Below are positions 1-8,653 of a stretch of 63,158 nt of DNA, in pieces. Origin of the DNA: Salinivenus lutea. GTDB lineage: Bacteria > Bacteroidota > Rhodothermia > Rhodothermales > Salinibacteraceae. The stretch spans positions 1-63,158 of the forward strand of contig NCRC01000020.1 in the NCBI GenBank assembly GCA_002894685.1. Direction: 5' to 3'. A model generated the notes under the pieces. That model was not told where the DNA came from, did no database searches, and saw nothing but the letters and a program-made list of their open reading frames with translations. Every line of letters begins with the position of its first letter. The stretch's first letter is position 1. The position numbers and the translations under genes are program-made.

Positions 1-110
1 GGCTGTTTTCTGGGGAATCGGGGCGAGGAGGTGAACACTGTCTCCCCGGGTGCGTAGGGGACTGTCAGTTGCGATCCCAAATACTTTTTGCACCAAACCG
101 ACACAGCGTC

Positions 111-587
111 GTGGCAGAAGCGAAAGAAGGAGACGAGGTACAGGTCCATTACACGGGAAAGCTCGAAGACGGAACCGTGTTCGACACCTCGGAGGACGGT
201 GAGCCGCTCAGCTTCACCATTGGAGAGGAGCGGGTCATTCCTGGGTTTGAGGAGGCCGTGACGGGCATGGAGCCCGGAGATTCCAAAACCACTGAGGTCG
301 ATCCGGAGCAGGCCTACGGAGAGCACCGCGAGGATATGGTCATGGAGATGGAGAAAGACCAGATTCCGAGCGAGGTGGATCCGGAGGTTGGGCAGCAGCT
401 CCAGCTCCGGCTCGAAAACGGACAGACCGTCCCGGTGCTGATCACGGCGCTCGGGGAGGACACGGTGACGATTGACGCCAACCACCCGCTGGCTGGCCGC
501 AAGCTCATCTTCGAAATTGAAGTCGTAGATGTGGCGGAAGGCGACGGCACGGCCGGAGGCGAGGGCGGCAACATCGTCACGCCGTAG
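111..587 (+). CDS. FKBP-type peptidyl-prolyl isomerase, SlyD-like
   Basis: Protein-folding enzyme that isomerises Xaa-Pro peptide bonds. The N-terminal part has the FKBP signature (VHYTGKLEDGTVFDTS, then GEERVIPGFEEAVTGM), followed by an inserted flap domain of the SlyD kind (about residues 60-120) and the return strand of the FKBP fold (HPLAGRKLIFEIEV). SlyD-type proteins combine isomerase and chaperone activity in the cytoplasm. The His-rich metal-binding tail of E. coli SlyD is absent; the C-terminus is Gly-rich and short. I chose the GTG at 111, which gives MAEAKEGDEV and matches the usual family start. An in-frame TTG at 69 would add 14 residues unlike the family. It appears to be monocistronic, with a terminator downstream. 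Confidence 0.9.
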   Translation: MAEAKEGDEVQVHYTGKLEDGTVFDTSEDGEPLSFTIGEERVIPGFEEAVTGMEPGDSKTTEVDPEQAYGEHREDMVMEMEKDQIPSEVDPEVGQQLQLRLENGQTVPVLITALGEDTVTIDANHPLAGRKLIFEIEVVDVAEGDGTAGGEGGNIVTP

Positions 588-650
588 CATTTGTCCGGTT
601 GGGTGTGGGCGGGCATGGGTCCGACCGACACACCGGCATCCGATTTGTGA

Positions 651-688
651 GACGCCCCTGTGCGGCCCGGCCGGGCAGGGGCGTTTTC
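651..688 (+). terminator. Rho-independent terminator after the FKBP gene
   Basis: ACGCCCCTG (652-660) pairs with CAGGGGCGT (676-684), with a further GC-rich self-pairing stretch in the loop, and the right arm runs into TTTT. It lies about 65 bp after the FKBP stop and before serC, so it should separate the two transcripts. Confidence 0.75.
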
Positions 689-752
689 TCTGTCGGCGGG
701 CCCGGCCGAGGGGGACTGCGTTTGTACGTTCGATTGCATCGTTTTGTCGATT

Positions 753-1871
753 ATGTCCGGTTCTTCGTCCAGGCTCGATTCCACTACCGTCGACCGCAGC
801 GAGCGGCAGTACAACTTTTCGGCCGGTCCCGCCACCCTGCCCGAGGAGGTGCTCCAGGAGGCCAAGGACGAACTCCCGGTGTACGACCACGTCGGGGCGT
901 CCGTCATGGAGATCAGCCACCGCTCGCCGGCCTACGACAAGATTGAAGAATCGGCCCGAGAGCACCTCCGGGCCCTGCTGGACCTGGGCGACGACTGGCA
1001 CATCCTCTTTCTGCAGGGCGGGGCCTCGATGCAGTTTCACCAGGTGCCCCTCAACTTTCTCCCCGAGGATGGCGTGGCCGACTACGTGGTGACCGGCCGC
1101 TGGGGGACGAAGGCGGTGAAGGAAGCGCGCCTCCTGGGCGACGTCCACATCGCGGCGTCCAGCGAGGACGACGATTTTCGCTCCGTGCCCGACGTGGCCG
1201 ACTGGGATCTCAGCGACGACGCGGCCTACGTCCACATCACGACCAACGAGACGGTCAATGGCAACCAGATGACCGACGACCCGGTGCTCGATGTGCCGGT
1301 GGTCACCGACGCCTCCAGCGAGTTCCTGGGGCGGCCGATGGACCTGGAAGGGTACGGCCTCGTCTACGCCGGGGCGCAGAAGAACCTCGGGCCCGCAGGG
1401 GTGACCGTGGTGCTGGTGCACGAGGACTTTCTGCAGCGGCGCACGCAGCCGCTCCCCACCATGCTCGATTACGGGACGCACGCCGAGCGGCGCTTCAACA
1501 CGCCGCCCGTCTTCCCGATCTACATGGTAGAGAAGGTGACCCGCTGGCTCCGAGAGCGGGGCGGGGTCGACGCGATTCACGCCATCAATCAGCGCAAGGC
1601 GGCCAAGCTCTACGACCGCATCGACCAGAATGACTTTTACCAGGGCACCGTGGCGCCCGCGGATCGCTCCATCATGAACGTGACGTTCCGTCTCCACGAC
1701 CCCGACCTGGAGCCGGTCTTTCTGAAGCAGGCCGAGCAGCGCGGGCTCATGAGCCTGAAGGGGCACCGAAGCGTGGGGGGCATCCGTGCGTCCCTCTACA
1801 ACGCGATGCCCGAGGCCGGCGTCGACGCCCTCGTGTCGTTTATGGACGCCTTTGAGGCGGCCCATCGGTAG
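753..1871 (+). CDS. serC: Phosphoserine aminotransferase
   Basis: PLP-dependent class V aminotransferase that converts 3-phosphohydroxypyruvate and glutamate to phosphoserine and 2-oxoglutarate in serine biosynthesis, and can act in pyridoxine biosynthesis. The start YNFSAGPATLPEEVL is the family hallmark. The PLP lysine lies in YAGAQKNLGPAG, and the tail contains the substrate-binding stretch KGHRSVGGIRASLYNAMP. At 372 residues it is close to the usual 360. ATG 753 is preferred because it leaves only a short N-terminal extension before the conserved core. No serA is visible nearby. Confidence 0.95.
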   Translation: MSGSSSRLDSTTVDRSERQYNFSAGPATLPEEVLQEAKDELPVYDHVGASVMEISHRSPAYDKIEESAREHLRALLDLGDDWHILFLQGGASMQFHQVPLNFLPEDGVADYVVTGRWGTKAVKEARLLGDVHIAASSEDDDFRSVPDVADWDLSDDAAYVHITTNETVNGNQMTDDPVLDVPVVTDASSEFLGRPMDLEGYGLVYAGAQKNLGPAGVTVVLVHEDFLQRRTQPLPTMLDYGTHAERRFNTPPVFPIYMVEKVTRWLRERGGVDAIHAINQRKAAKLYDRIDQNDFYQGTVAPADRSIMNVTFRLHDPDLEPVFLKQAEQRGLMSLKGHRSVGGIRASLYNAMPEAGVDALVSFMDAFEAAHR

Positions 1872-2056
1872 CCCTGCTTGGGGGACCCCGGGGCCGGGGG
1901 GCGACCGGCGGCTTGCACGCGGGCTCCCTTCTTCGTTTCTTTGCCGGCCCGAGACGGATGCCGTAACGATGGTGTTGGCCCGAAAACGAGAGGGATCCAC
2001 ACCAATTCACCGTACGGCACGCGGTATTCAATCCCCTCACCCCAGCCCTCGACGCG

Positions 2057-3223
2057 ATGGCGTTCACGATTGGCATTCCTCGCGAAACCGCGGACGGCGA
2101 GACGCGCGTGGCCCTGATTCCCGACGTGGCCGAACGCCTCCAGCAGACGATGGACGGGGCAACGGTTCGCGTCGAAGACGGGGCGGGGCGTGGGGCGTAC
2201 CACGCCAACGCCGATTACGAAGCGGCGGGGTGTACGGTGGTCGACCGCGACGCCGTGTTCGACGCCGACCTGGTGGCCAAGGTGGCCCCGCCGTCCGACG
2301 ACGAGGTGCAGTTGCTTGCCGACGGGCAGGCGTACATCGGCTTTCTGGACCCGCTCAACCGCCCCGAAACTGCGCAGGCGCTGGCTGAGCGGGGCGTCAC
2401 GAGCCTCGCGATGGAGCTTGTGCCCCGCATCTCACGGGCGCAGAAGATGGACGCCCTCTCGGCGATGAGTTCACTGGGGGGGTACCGCGCCACCCTCCGC
2501 GCCGCCGAACGGCTGCCCAAGTTTTTCCCGCTTCTCACCACCGCGGCCGGCACCATCCGGCCGGCGCGCGTGCTGGTGCTGGGGTCCGGCGTGGCGGGGC
2601 TCCAGGCCATTGCGACCGCCAAGCGGCTGGGCGCCAAGGTGTTTGGGTACGACATCCGCGAGCCGACCCGCGAGGAGGTGGAAAGCCTGGGCGCGAACTT
2701 CGTGGAGCTGGAGGTCGACATTGAGGCGGACCAGGACGAGAGCGGCTACGCCGAAAAGCTGGAAGAAGAGAAGCAGGAGCGACAGCCGGAGCTCCTGAAG
2801 CCGCACATCGCCGAGGCCGACGTGGTGATCACCACGGCCCTCATCCCCGGCCAGCCCGCGCCCCTCCTCATCAACGAGAATGCGGTTGAGGCCATGGACC
2901 CCGGCTCCGTGATTGTCGACCTCGCCGCGGCCAACGGCGGAAACTGCGCCTATACCGAGGCGGACGAGGCCGTCACGAAGCACGACGTGCAGATCCTGGG
3001 GCCCACCAACCTCCCGGCCGAGATGCCGGTGCACGCGAGTCAGCTCTACGCGAAGACCATTGCGGCGATGGTGGAGGAGGTTGTGGAGGACGGCACCGTC
3101 ACGCCGGACTTCGACGACGACATCTTTGCCGGCGCCTGCCTTACGCACGACGGCGACGTCCGGAACGAGCGGGTGCGCGGGCTCCTCGGGGAGGACGCAC
3201 CGGCGACGGAGGACGAGACATAG
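2057..3223 (+). CDS. pntAA: NAD(P) transhydrogenase alpha subunit part 1 (NAD-binding domain I)
   Basis: Soluble domain I of the proton-translocating transhydrogenase, which binds NAD(H) and passes hydride to NADP+ held by PntB. It starts with the typical IGIPRETADGETRVALIP and carries the Rossmann signature VLGSGVAGLQAIATAKRLGAKV followed by YDIRE, then the conserved PTNLPAEMPVHASQLYAKT near the end. As in the three-subunit enzyme of Rhodospirillum, this ORF ends after domain I and the membrane part is encoded separately by the next gene. The three genes form one operon with gaps of about 120 and 170 bp. Confidence 0.95.
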   Translation: MAFTIGIPRETADGETRVALIPDVAERLQQTMDGATVRVEDGAGRGAYHANADYEAAGCTVVDRDAVFDADLVAKVAPPSDDEVQLLADGQAYIGFLDPLNRPETAQALAERGVTSLAMELVPRISRAQKMDALSAMSSLGGYRATLRAAERLPKFFPLLTTAAGTIRPARVLVLGSGVAGLQAIATAKRLGAKVFGYDIREPTREEVESLGANFVELEVDIEADQDESGYAEKLEEEKQERQPELLKPHIAEADVVITTALIPGQPAPLLINENAVEAMDPGSVIVDLAAANGGNCAYTEADEAVTKHDVQILGPTNLPAEMPVHASQLYAKTIAAMVEEVVEDGTVTPDFDDDIFAGACLTHDGDVRNERVRGLLGEDAPATEDET

Positions 3224-3346
3224 ACCGTGAGGCGTGCCCCGGGCGTGGGGAAACGCTCAGGCTCCCGCGTCGCACCGCATACATCCCTCAGTTTTGCCTC
3301 CCGGCAGAGGCGCACTCATCAGTCCGTTCCAGTCTTTCAGACGGCC

Positions 3347-3679
3347 ATGCTCGACAACCTGATTATTTTTGTCCTCGCCGCCTTCCTGGGCACCGAGATC
3401 CTGAGCCGGGTGCCGCAGACGCTTCACACCCCGCTGATGTCGGGCGCCAACGCGATCAGTGGCATCACCGTTGTGGGAGCGCTCGTGGCGGCGGGCATGA
3501 CGCAGGGGCCCTGGTCCACGTGGCTCGGCTTCGGGGCGCTCGTGGTGGCCACGATCAACGTGGTGGGCGGCTTTCTCGTCACCGACCGCATGCTCAAGAT
3601 GTTTGGCCGAAAACAGGCGTCCCCTTCGCAGGTCGATGCGTCGGCCGCGGCGCAGCGGACGGACGGCACGGCGGGCTGA
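3347..3679 (+). CDS. pntAB: NAD(P) transhydrogenase alpha subunit part 2 (membrane segment)
   Basis: Small membrane subunit of 110 residues that, with PntB, forms the proton channel (domain II). Three hydrophobic helices are visible (about residues 3-18, 38-55 and 60-82), and the family hallmark SRVPQTLHTPLMSGANAISG is present. ATG 3347 is chosen because it gives the usual compact N-terminus MLDNLIIFVLAAFLGTEI. A longer reading from 3227 would add a basic, non-conserved stretch. It ends with a short hydrophilic, Ala/Ser-rich tail. Confidence 0.93.
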   Translation: MLDNLIIFVLAAFLGTEILSRVPQTLHTPLMSGANAISGITVVGALVAAGMTQGPWSTWLGFGALVVATINVVGGFLVTDRMLKMFGRKQASPSQVDASAAAQRTDGTAG

Positions 3680-3686
3680 GGCGCGT

Positions 3687-3742
3687 TTTTGTGTTGCGTA
3701 CTGCATATTGCGTGTTGCGTATTGCGTGTTGTGTGTTGCGTC
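3687..3742 (+). repeat. 7-bp tandem repeat, about 8 imperfect copies
   Basis: Eight consecutive heptamers, consensus TTGCGTR, fill the spacer between pntAB and pntB: TTTTGTG, TTGCGTA, CTGCATA, TTGCGTG, TTGCGTA, TTGCGTG, TTGTGTG, TTGCGTC. Copies three to five are exact matches to the consensus. The array begins 7 bp after the pntAB stop and is inside the presumed pnt transcript. It is much more AT-rich than its surroundings. Confidence 0.85.
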
Positions 3743-3851
3743 CCGCTTCGTTCGAGTCCCATCGTGTGCACGGCGCGGTCTCCGTGAGTGAACAGTAGGC
3801 CGTTTTCGCGAAGCATCCCCCCGATATTTTCTCCACCGCACGGTCTTTCCC

Positions 3852-5291
3852 ATGAAAACCGCGATCATCGACCTCACGTACCTGCTTTCAGCGGTGCTCT
3901 TCATCTTTGGGCTGAAGCGGATGCAGTCTCCCGTGACGGCCCGGACGGGCAACGCGCTGGCGTCGCTGGGCATGCTGGTGGCGGTGGTGGCGACGCTGTT
4001 TCTGTACGAGATTCTGTCGTGGCCCCTCATGATTGCGGGCGTGGTGCTGGGCGGGGCCATTGGGGTGGCGCTGGCACGCACGGTGGAGATGACGGCGATG
4101 CCGGAGCTGGTGGCGATCTTTAACGGGTTTGGGGGCCTCGCCTCAACGCTCGTGGCGGGGGCGGAACTTGCGCAGTACGTGGGTGGGGGGCGCCTGGTGG
4201 ATCCCGAGGGGTTCGGCATCGTGTCGGCCCTGACGATTTCGCTCTCCATTCTGATCGGGACGGTTACGTTCTCCGGAAGCGTGGTGGCGAACGGCAAGCT
4301 GAGCGGCTGGGTGACGGGCAATCCGATTTCGTTTCCTGGCCTGCGGGTGCTGACGGGGCTTCTCCTGCTGGGGGCCGGCGGGGCGCTCGGCACCATGCTG
4401 GCGGCGGCGCCCGGCTTTCCGGCCGTGCCGGGGGCGATGATCTGGGCCGCCGTGGGGCTCGGCGGGGCGGCCTTCCTGCTCGGCATCCTGCTCGTCATCC
4501 CCATCGGCGGGGCCGACATGCCGGTGGTGGTGTCGCTCCTCAACTCGTACTCCGGGCTCGCGGCGGCCGCGACTGGCTTCGTGCTCGACAACACCGCGCT
4601 TATCGTGAGTGGGACGCTGGTGGGGGCGGCCGGCATGATCCTGACCGTGCTGATGTGCGACGCGATGAACCGGTCGCTGGCGAACGTGATGCTCGGCGGC
4701 TTTGGGGGCGGCGATGGGGGGTCCGGCGGACTCGACGTGCCGGAGGGCAAGTCGGTCAACGAAACCTCGCCGGACGACACGGCCATTCTGGCGCGCTACG
4801 CCGACTCCGTCATCATCGTCCCCGGGTACGGCCTGGCGGTGGCGCAGGCGCAGCATGAGGTGCGCGAGATGGCCGACCGGTTGGAGGCCCAGGGCGTAAC
4901 GGTGAAGTACGCGATTCACCCGGTGGCGGGGCGCATGCCGGGCCACATGAACGTCCTGCTGGCCGAGGCCAACGTGGACTACGAGAAGCTCTACGAGCTG
5001 GAGGAGATCAACTCCGAGTTCAAGTCCACGGACCTGGCCATTGTTGTGGGGGCCAACGATGTCGTCAACCCGGCGGCCCGGACCGACGAGGGCAGTCCCA
5101 TCTACGGCATGCCCATCCTGAATGTGGATGAGGCGGAGACGGTCGTGGTCATCAAGCGCAGCCTGAGCCCGGGCTATTCCGGCGTGCCCAACGAGCTCTT
5201 CTACGCCGACAATACGAAGATGCTCTTCAGCGACGCGAAGGAGGCGGTGGCGGGCATCACCGAGTCGGTGAAGAAGATGCAGGAGGCGTAA
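3852..5291 (+). CDS. pntB: NAD(P) transhydrogenase beta subunit
   Basis: Membrane subunit carrying the rest of the proton channel and the NADP(H)-binding domain III. The first 290 residues hold about nine hydrophobic helices (for example around MIAGVVLGGAIGVALA). The C-terminal 180 residues are soluble and contain the NADP-binding signature VPGYGLAVAQAQHEVREM, the VGANDVVNPAA loop and the closing KRSLSPGYSGVPNELFY. At 479 residues it has the usual length. It uses proton motive force to drive NADPH formation from NADH. It is the last gene of the pntAA-AB-B operon. Confidence 0.96.
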   Translation: MKTAIIDLTYLLSAVLFIFGLKRMQSPVTARTGNALASLGMLVAVVATLFLYEILSWPLMIAGVVLGGAIGVALARTVEMTAMPELVAIFNGFGGLASTLVAGAELAQYVGGGRLVDPEGFGIVSALTISLSILIGTVTFSGSVVANGKLSGWVTGNPISFPGLRVLTGLLLLGAGGALGTMLAAAPGFPAVPGAMIWAAVGLGGAAFLLGILLVIPIGGADMPVVVSLLNSYSGLAAAATGFVLDNTALIVSGTLVGAAGMILTVLMCDAMNRSLANVMLGGFGGGDGGSGGLDVPEGKSVNETSPDDTAILARYADSVIIVPGYGLAVAQAQHEVREMADRLEAQGVTVKYAIHPVAGRMPGHMNVLLAEANVDYEKLYELEEINSEFKSTDLAIVVGANDVVNPAARTDEGSPIYGMPILNVDEAETVVVIKRSLSPGYSGVPNELFYADNTKMLFSDAKEAVAGITESVKKMQEA

Positions 5292-5323
5292 GGGCCCGAG
5301 CGAGAAGAGGCCGTCGTGCCTGT

Positions 5324-6073
5324 TCAGGCGGGGTCGCGGACGCGCCGGTCCTCCAGCATCGGGCGGAGGTATTCCCACACGTTGTTGGCCACGACGCGGT
5401 GGCCGGCGGCGGTGGGGTGGATGCCGTCGTCCTGCATGAGCGAGTCAACCGTCGCCACGTCCTCAAGGATGAACGGGATGAGGGTGACGCGGTCGTACCG
5501 GTCGGCAATGGACGGATACAGGTCGCGGAATTGCCGGGTGTAGTCGGCGCCCAGGTTGGACGGGATTTGCATGCCCGCCAGCAGCACGCGGGCGTCAGGG
5601 TAGGTGGAGAGGGTGGTGTCGATGATGGCGGTCAGGTTGTCGCGGGTCGAGGTCAGGTCGACGCCCCGCAGGCCGTCGTTGCCGCCCAGCTCCAGCAGTA
5701 GAATGTCGACCGGTTCGTTCAGCAGCCAGCCGATGCGGCGGAGGCCGCCGGCGGTCGTTTCGCCGCTCACGCCGGCATTCTGGACCGTGACGTTCCAGTC
5801 CAGCGAGTCGACTGTCTGTTGCAGCCGGGCGGGAAACGCCTGCTGGGGCGAGACGCCGCTGCCCGCGGCGATGCTATTGCCCAGGACGAGCACGCGGACG
5901 CCGCCGTCGGTCGTGGTGTCGGGCGCCGTCCGGGCCGTGTCCGCGGCGCCCGGGGCAGGGGCAGACGCCGCGGTGTCGGGGGAGGATGTGTCGGAGGCGG
6001 AACGATCGGCCCCGCAGCCGGCCAGACTCAGAACCCCGCAGAGCAGAAGCAGGTATAGGCGGGCGGTCGTCAT
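5324..6073 (-). CDS. SGNH/GDSL hydrolase lipoprotein, TesA-like
   Basis: Predicted lipoprotein esterase/thioesterase of 249 residues. A signal peptide ends in the lipobox LSLAGC (Cys20). A linker rich in Ser, Thr, Asp, Ala and Pro follows to about residue 57, then the SGNH fold: nucleophile Ser67 in LGNSIAAGSG (block I, with Asn replacing the usual Asp), oxyanion Asn132 in GGNDGLRG (block III), and Asp216/His219 in DDGIHPTAAGH (block V). The family includes E. coli TesA (acyl-CoA thioesterase I/lysophospholipase). It is divergent from the YbbA-like ATPase gene, as tesA and ybbA are in E. coli. The natural substrate is unknown. Confidence 0.85.
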   Translation of the reverse strand: MTTARLYLLLLCGVLSLAGCGADRSASDTSSPDTAASAPAPGAADTARTAPDTTTDGGVRVLVLGNSIAAGSGVSPQQAFPARLQQTVDSLDWNVTVQNAGVSGETTAGGLRRIGWLLNEPVDILLLELGGNDGLRGVDLTSTRDNLTAIIDTTLSTYPDARVLLAGMQIPSNLGADYTRQFRDLYPSIADRYDRVTLIPFILEDVATVDSLMQDDGIHPTAAGHRVVANNVWEYLRPMLEDRRVRDPA

Positions 6074-6196
6074 GGAGAGAAGGCAAAAGACGAGAAAGAC
6101 GATCGGACGGCCCAACCGAGGGCTGAGCGGGTGGGTTTCCGCCCCGGCCCGACGGCCCCCTGTGTTCACCAATGCTGTTACGCACGAGATTTGCAC

Positions 6197-6913
6197 ATGA
6201 GCGACACCCCGGTCCTTCAGGTCGATGCCCTCACCAAAACCTTTGACAGCGGGGGGCGCACCCTCACCGTCATCGACGATGTCTCGTTCGAGGTCGCGGC
6301 GGGCGAGACGTGCGCCATCGTCGGCCCGTCGGGCAGCGGCAAGACGACCCTGCTCGGCCTGTGCGCCGGGCTCGATCGTCCCACGAGCGGGTCGGTCACG
6401 CTCTGCGGGGTGGCCCTCAATCCACTGACGGAGGACGAACGGGCCGAGGTGCGCAACCAGCACGTGGGCTTTGTCTTTCAGACCTTTCGCCTGCTGCCAA
6501 CCCTCACGGCCCGGGAGAATGTGATGGTGCCCGCCGAGCTGCGCGGCACCGTCGACGCGCGCGACCGGGCCGAGTCGTTGCTGGAAGACGTGGGCCTCGG
6601 CGACCGGCTCGGCCACTACCCGTCGCAGCTGTCCGGCGGTGAGCAGCAGCGCGTGGCGATGGCGCGGGCCTTTATCAACGAGCCCGACGTGCTGTTTGCC
6701 GACGAGCCCACGGGCAACCTCGACGCCGACACCGCGGAGCGGACCGAGGATGTACTCTTTCGGCTCAACGAAACGGCGGGCACGACGCTCGTGCTCGTGA
6801 CCCACGACCGCGAGCTGGCCGGACGCACCCGCCGCACGCTCAGCCTCCGCGGCGGCCAAGTTGTTGACGACGAGCGCCGGTCCGCGCAGGAGGATCCCGC
6901 GACGATGGCGTAG
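6197..6913 (+). CDS. ABC transporter ATP-binding protein, YbbA/LolD type
   Basis: ATPase subunit of 238 residues with Walker A GPSGSGKT (43-50), a Q-loop around VFQTFRLLPTL, signature LSGGEQQRVAMARA, Walker B VLFADEPTGNLD and switch histidine LVTHD. It belongs to the MacB/LolD/YbbA group, whose members work with FtsX-like permeases in lipoprotein or export tasks rather than classic import. No permease is adjacent: the next gene is a convergent phosphohexomutase. ATG 6197 is preferred because earlier in-frame codons encode a non-conserved Cys-rich stretch. The partner permease must be encoded elsewhere. Confidence 0.88.
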   Translation: MSDTPVLQVDALTKTFDSGGRTLTVIDDVSFEVAAGETCAIVGPSGSGKTTLLGLCAGLDRPTSGSVTLCGVALNPLTEDERAEVRNQHVGFVFQTFRLLPTLTARENVMVPAELRGTVDARDRAESLLEDVGLGDRLGHYPSQLSGGEQQRVAMARAFINEPDVLFADEPTGNLDADTAERTEDVLFRLNETAGTTLVLVTHDRELAGRTRRTLSLRGGQVVDDERRSAQEDPATMA

Positions 6914-7003
6914 GGGAGGAGGGGGGCAAAAGAGCGATCGGCGACGTCCCCGGGGGGGAACGCCGCCGCGCCCTGTATCTCTACATCCGTCGACAGCCCT
7001 TGA

Positions 7004-8431
7004 TCACTCGTCGAGGCCGAGCTGACGGGAGGCATCTTTCACCAGCGCCTCCGCGGCCTCGGGCGACTCGGCTTCCGAGTACACCCGCAGCACCGGCTCG
7101 GTGCCGGAGGGGCGGATGAGGAGCCATCCCTTGTCGGTCACGTGCTTGAAGCCGTCGAGCGTCTGCACCTCCGTCACCTCGTGGCCGTCCACCGTGTCGA
7201 GCCCGCCCTTGTTGTCGAGGCGGTCCAGCACGTCGGCCTTCTGGTCCTCGCGGATGTGAATGTCGTCGCGGTAGTTGTAGTGCGGGCCGAACTCCTCCAG
7301 CAGCTCGTCCACGAGCGCCGAGAGGGGCTTGCCCCGCTCCACCATCATTTCCACGATGAGCAGGCCGATGTAGATGCCGTCGCGCTCGGGAATGTGGCCG
7401 GCGGCTGCGATGCCGCCCGATTCCTCGCCGCCCACGAGCACGCCGCCCTCGGCCATTTTGGTGGCGATGTGTTTGAAGCCGATGGGGGTGGTCTCCAGCG
7501 GGAGCCCGTACTGCTCGGCCATGCGGTCGAGCATGTGGGTGGTGGAGAAGGTTTTGACCACGGAGCCCGAGAGGCCGCGCTCCTCGTGGAGGTATTTGAC
7601 GAGCAGGGCGAGGAGCCGGTGCGAGCTGACGAAGTCCCCGTTCTCGTCCACCATGCCGATGCGGTCGGCGTCGCCGTCGTTGGCGAGGCCCACGGCACAG
7701 TCCGGGTCCGCGGCCACCGTGTCCGAGAGGGTTTGCAGCCGGTCGGCGATGGGCTCGGGGGCCACGCCGTGGAAGCCCGGGTTCAGGTCGTGCCGCAGCG
7801 GATGGACCTTGTCGTCGCCCAGCAGGTCGATCACGAGGTCCTGTCCGGCGCCGAACATCGCGTCGTGGGCGATGGTGAAGTCGGCCGCCGTGATTGCGTC
7901 GATGTTGAGGGTCTCGTGGAGGGCGTTCAGGTACCCGGAGCGCACGTCGTGGAGGGCAACGTGGCCGTCCGACGTCAGGTCGTCGAAGGATGGGAGCGTG
8001 TCGGGGAGGGCCGAGGCCGACGGAATGGCGTCCTCCACGGCGGCAATCATGGGCGGGGGCGCGGGCCCGCCGAAGTGCGCCTTGATCTTGTAGCCGTTGT
8101 ACTCGGGCGGGTTGTGGCTGGCGGTGATGACCACTCCGGCGTCGGCCTCCATCGCCTGTGTGGCCCAGCTCACGGCGGGGGTGGACACCATCGTGTCGGC
8201 AAAGGTGACGTGCACGCCCGCCGCCGCGAGGACCTGGGCGGCCCGTTCGGCGAAGGAGCGGCCCAGGAAGCGGGGGTCGTGCCCCAGTACGACGCTCGGG
8301 GTGTCGCCGTAGTCGTCGTGCAGCCACGTGGCCGTGGCGTGGGCAACGCGGGCGAGGTTTTCGAAGGTGTAATCGTCGGCAATGACGGCGCGCCAGCCGT
8401 CGGTGCCGAATGCAATTGAGGAGTCGGACAT
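7004..8431 (-). CDS. Phosphoglucomutase/phosphomannomutase family protein
   Basis: Alpha-D-phosphohexomutase of 475 residues. The phosphoserine loop is TASHNPPEYNG with Ser105. The metal loop is NDGDADRIGMV, the sugar-selectivity loop VGGEESGGI, and the phosphate-binding loop RPSGTEPVLRVYSE near the C-terminus; the order matches the four-domain fold. The GEESGG loop is seen in enzymes acting on glucose- and mannose-phosphates, so glucose 1-phosphate/6-phosphate interconversion is the best guess. A second, different family member lies at about 32.3-33.7 kb. It converges on the YbbA-like gene with about 90 bp between. Confidence 0.9.
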   Translation of the reverse strand: MSDSSIAFGTDGWRAVIADDYTFENLARVAHATATWLHDDYGDTPSVVLGHDPRFLGRSFAERAAQVLAAAGVHVTFADTMVSTPAVSWATQAMEADAGVVITASHNPPEYNGYKIKAHFGGPAPPPMIAAVEDAIPSASALPDTLPSFDDLTSDGHVALHDVRSGYLNALHETLNIDAITAADFTIAHDAMFGAGQDLVIDLLGDDKVHPLRHDLNPGFHGVAPEPIADRLQTLSDTVAADPDCAVGLANDGDADRIGMVDENGDFVSSHRLLALLVKYLHEERGLSGSVVKTFSTTHMLDRMAEQYGLPLETTPIGFKHIATKMAEGGVLVGGEESGGIAAAGHIPERDGIYIGLLIVEMMVERGKPLSALVDELLEEFGPHYNYRDDIHIREDQKADVLDRLDNKGGLDTVDGHEVTEVQTLDGFKHVTDKGWLLIRPSGTEPVLRVYSEAESPEAAEALVKDASRQLGLDE

Positions 8432-8599
8432 GGGAGAGGGCTCCAGTCAGAGTGGGACATGACGGTGAGCGGCCCGTGAGGGCCGCCCATAAGATAAGGG
8501 AGCCGCACCCGAAAAAGCCATCCGGCGCTGAGCGCGTGCTCCCCACGGGAGGAAGCGAGAGCGGGCGCGCCGGGGCGCGAACGAGTGGGACCAGGCTGC

Positions 8600-8634
8600 G
8601 TAAGGGAAGCCGGATAAATCGTTCGCTTCCTTAC
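8600..8634 (+). promoter_or_regulatory. Imperfect inverted repeat before the outer-membrane protein gene
   Basis: GTAAGGGAAGC (8600-8610) pairs with GCTTCCTTAC (8625-8634) with a single bulged G and a 14-nt loop. It ends 19 bp before the ATG at 8654. It could be an operator or a 5' leader hairpin; no known element is recognised. Confidence 0.3.
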
Positions 8635-8653
8635 ACCTGCACTGTCTGAGTCC

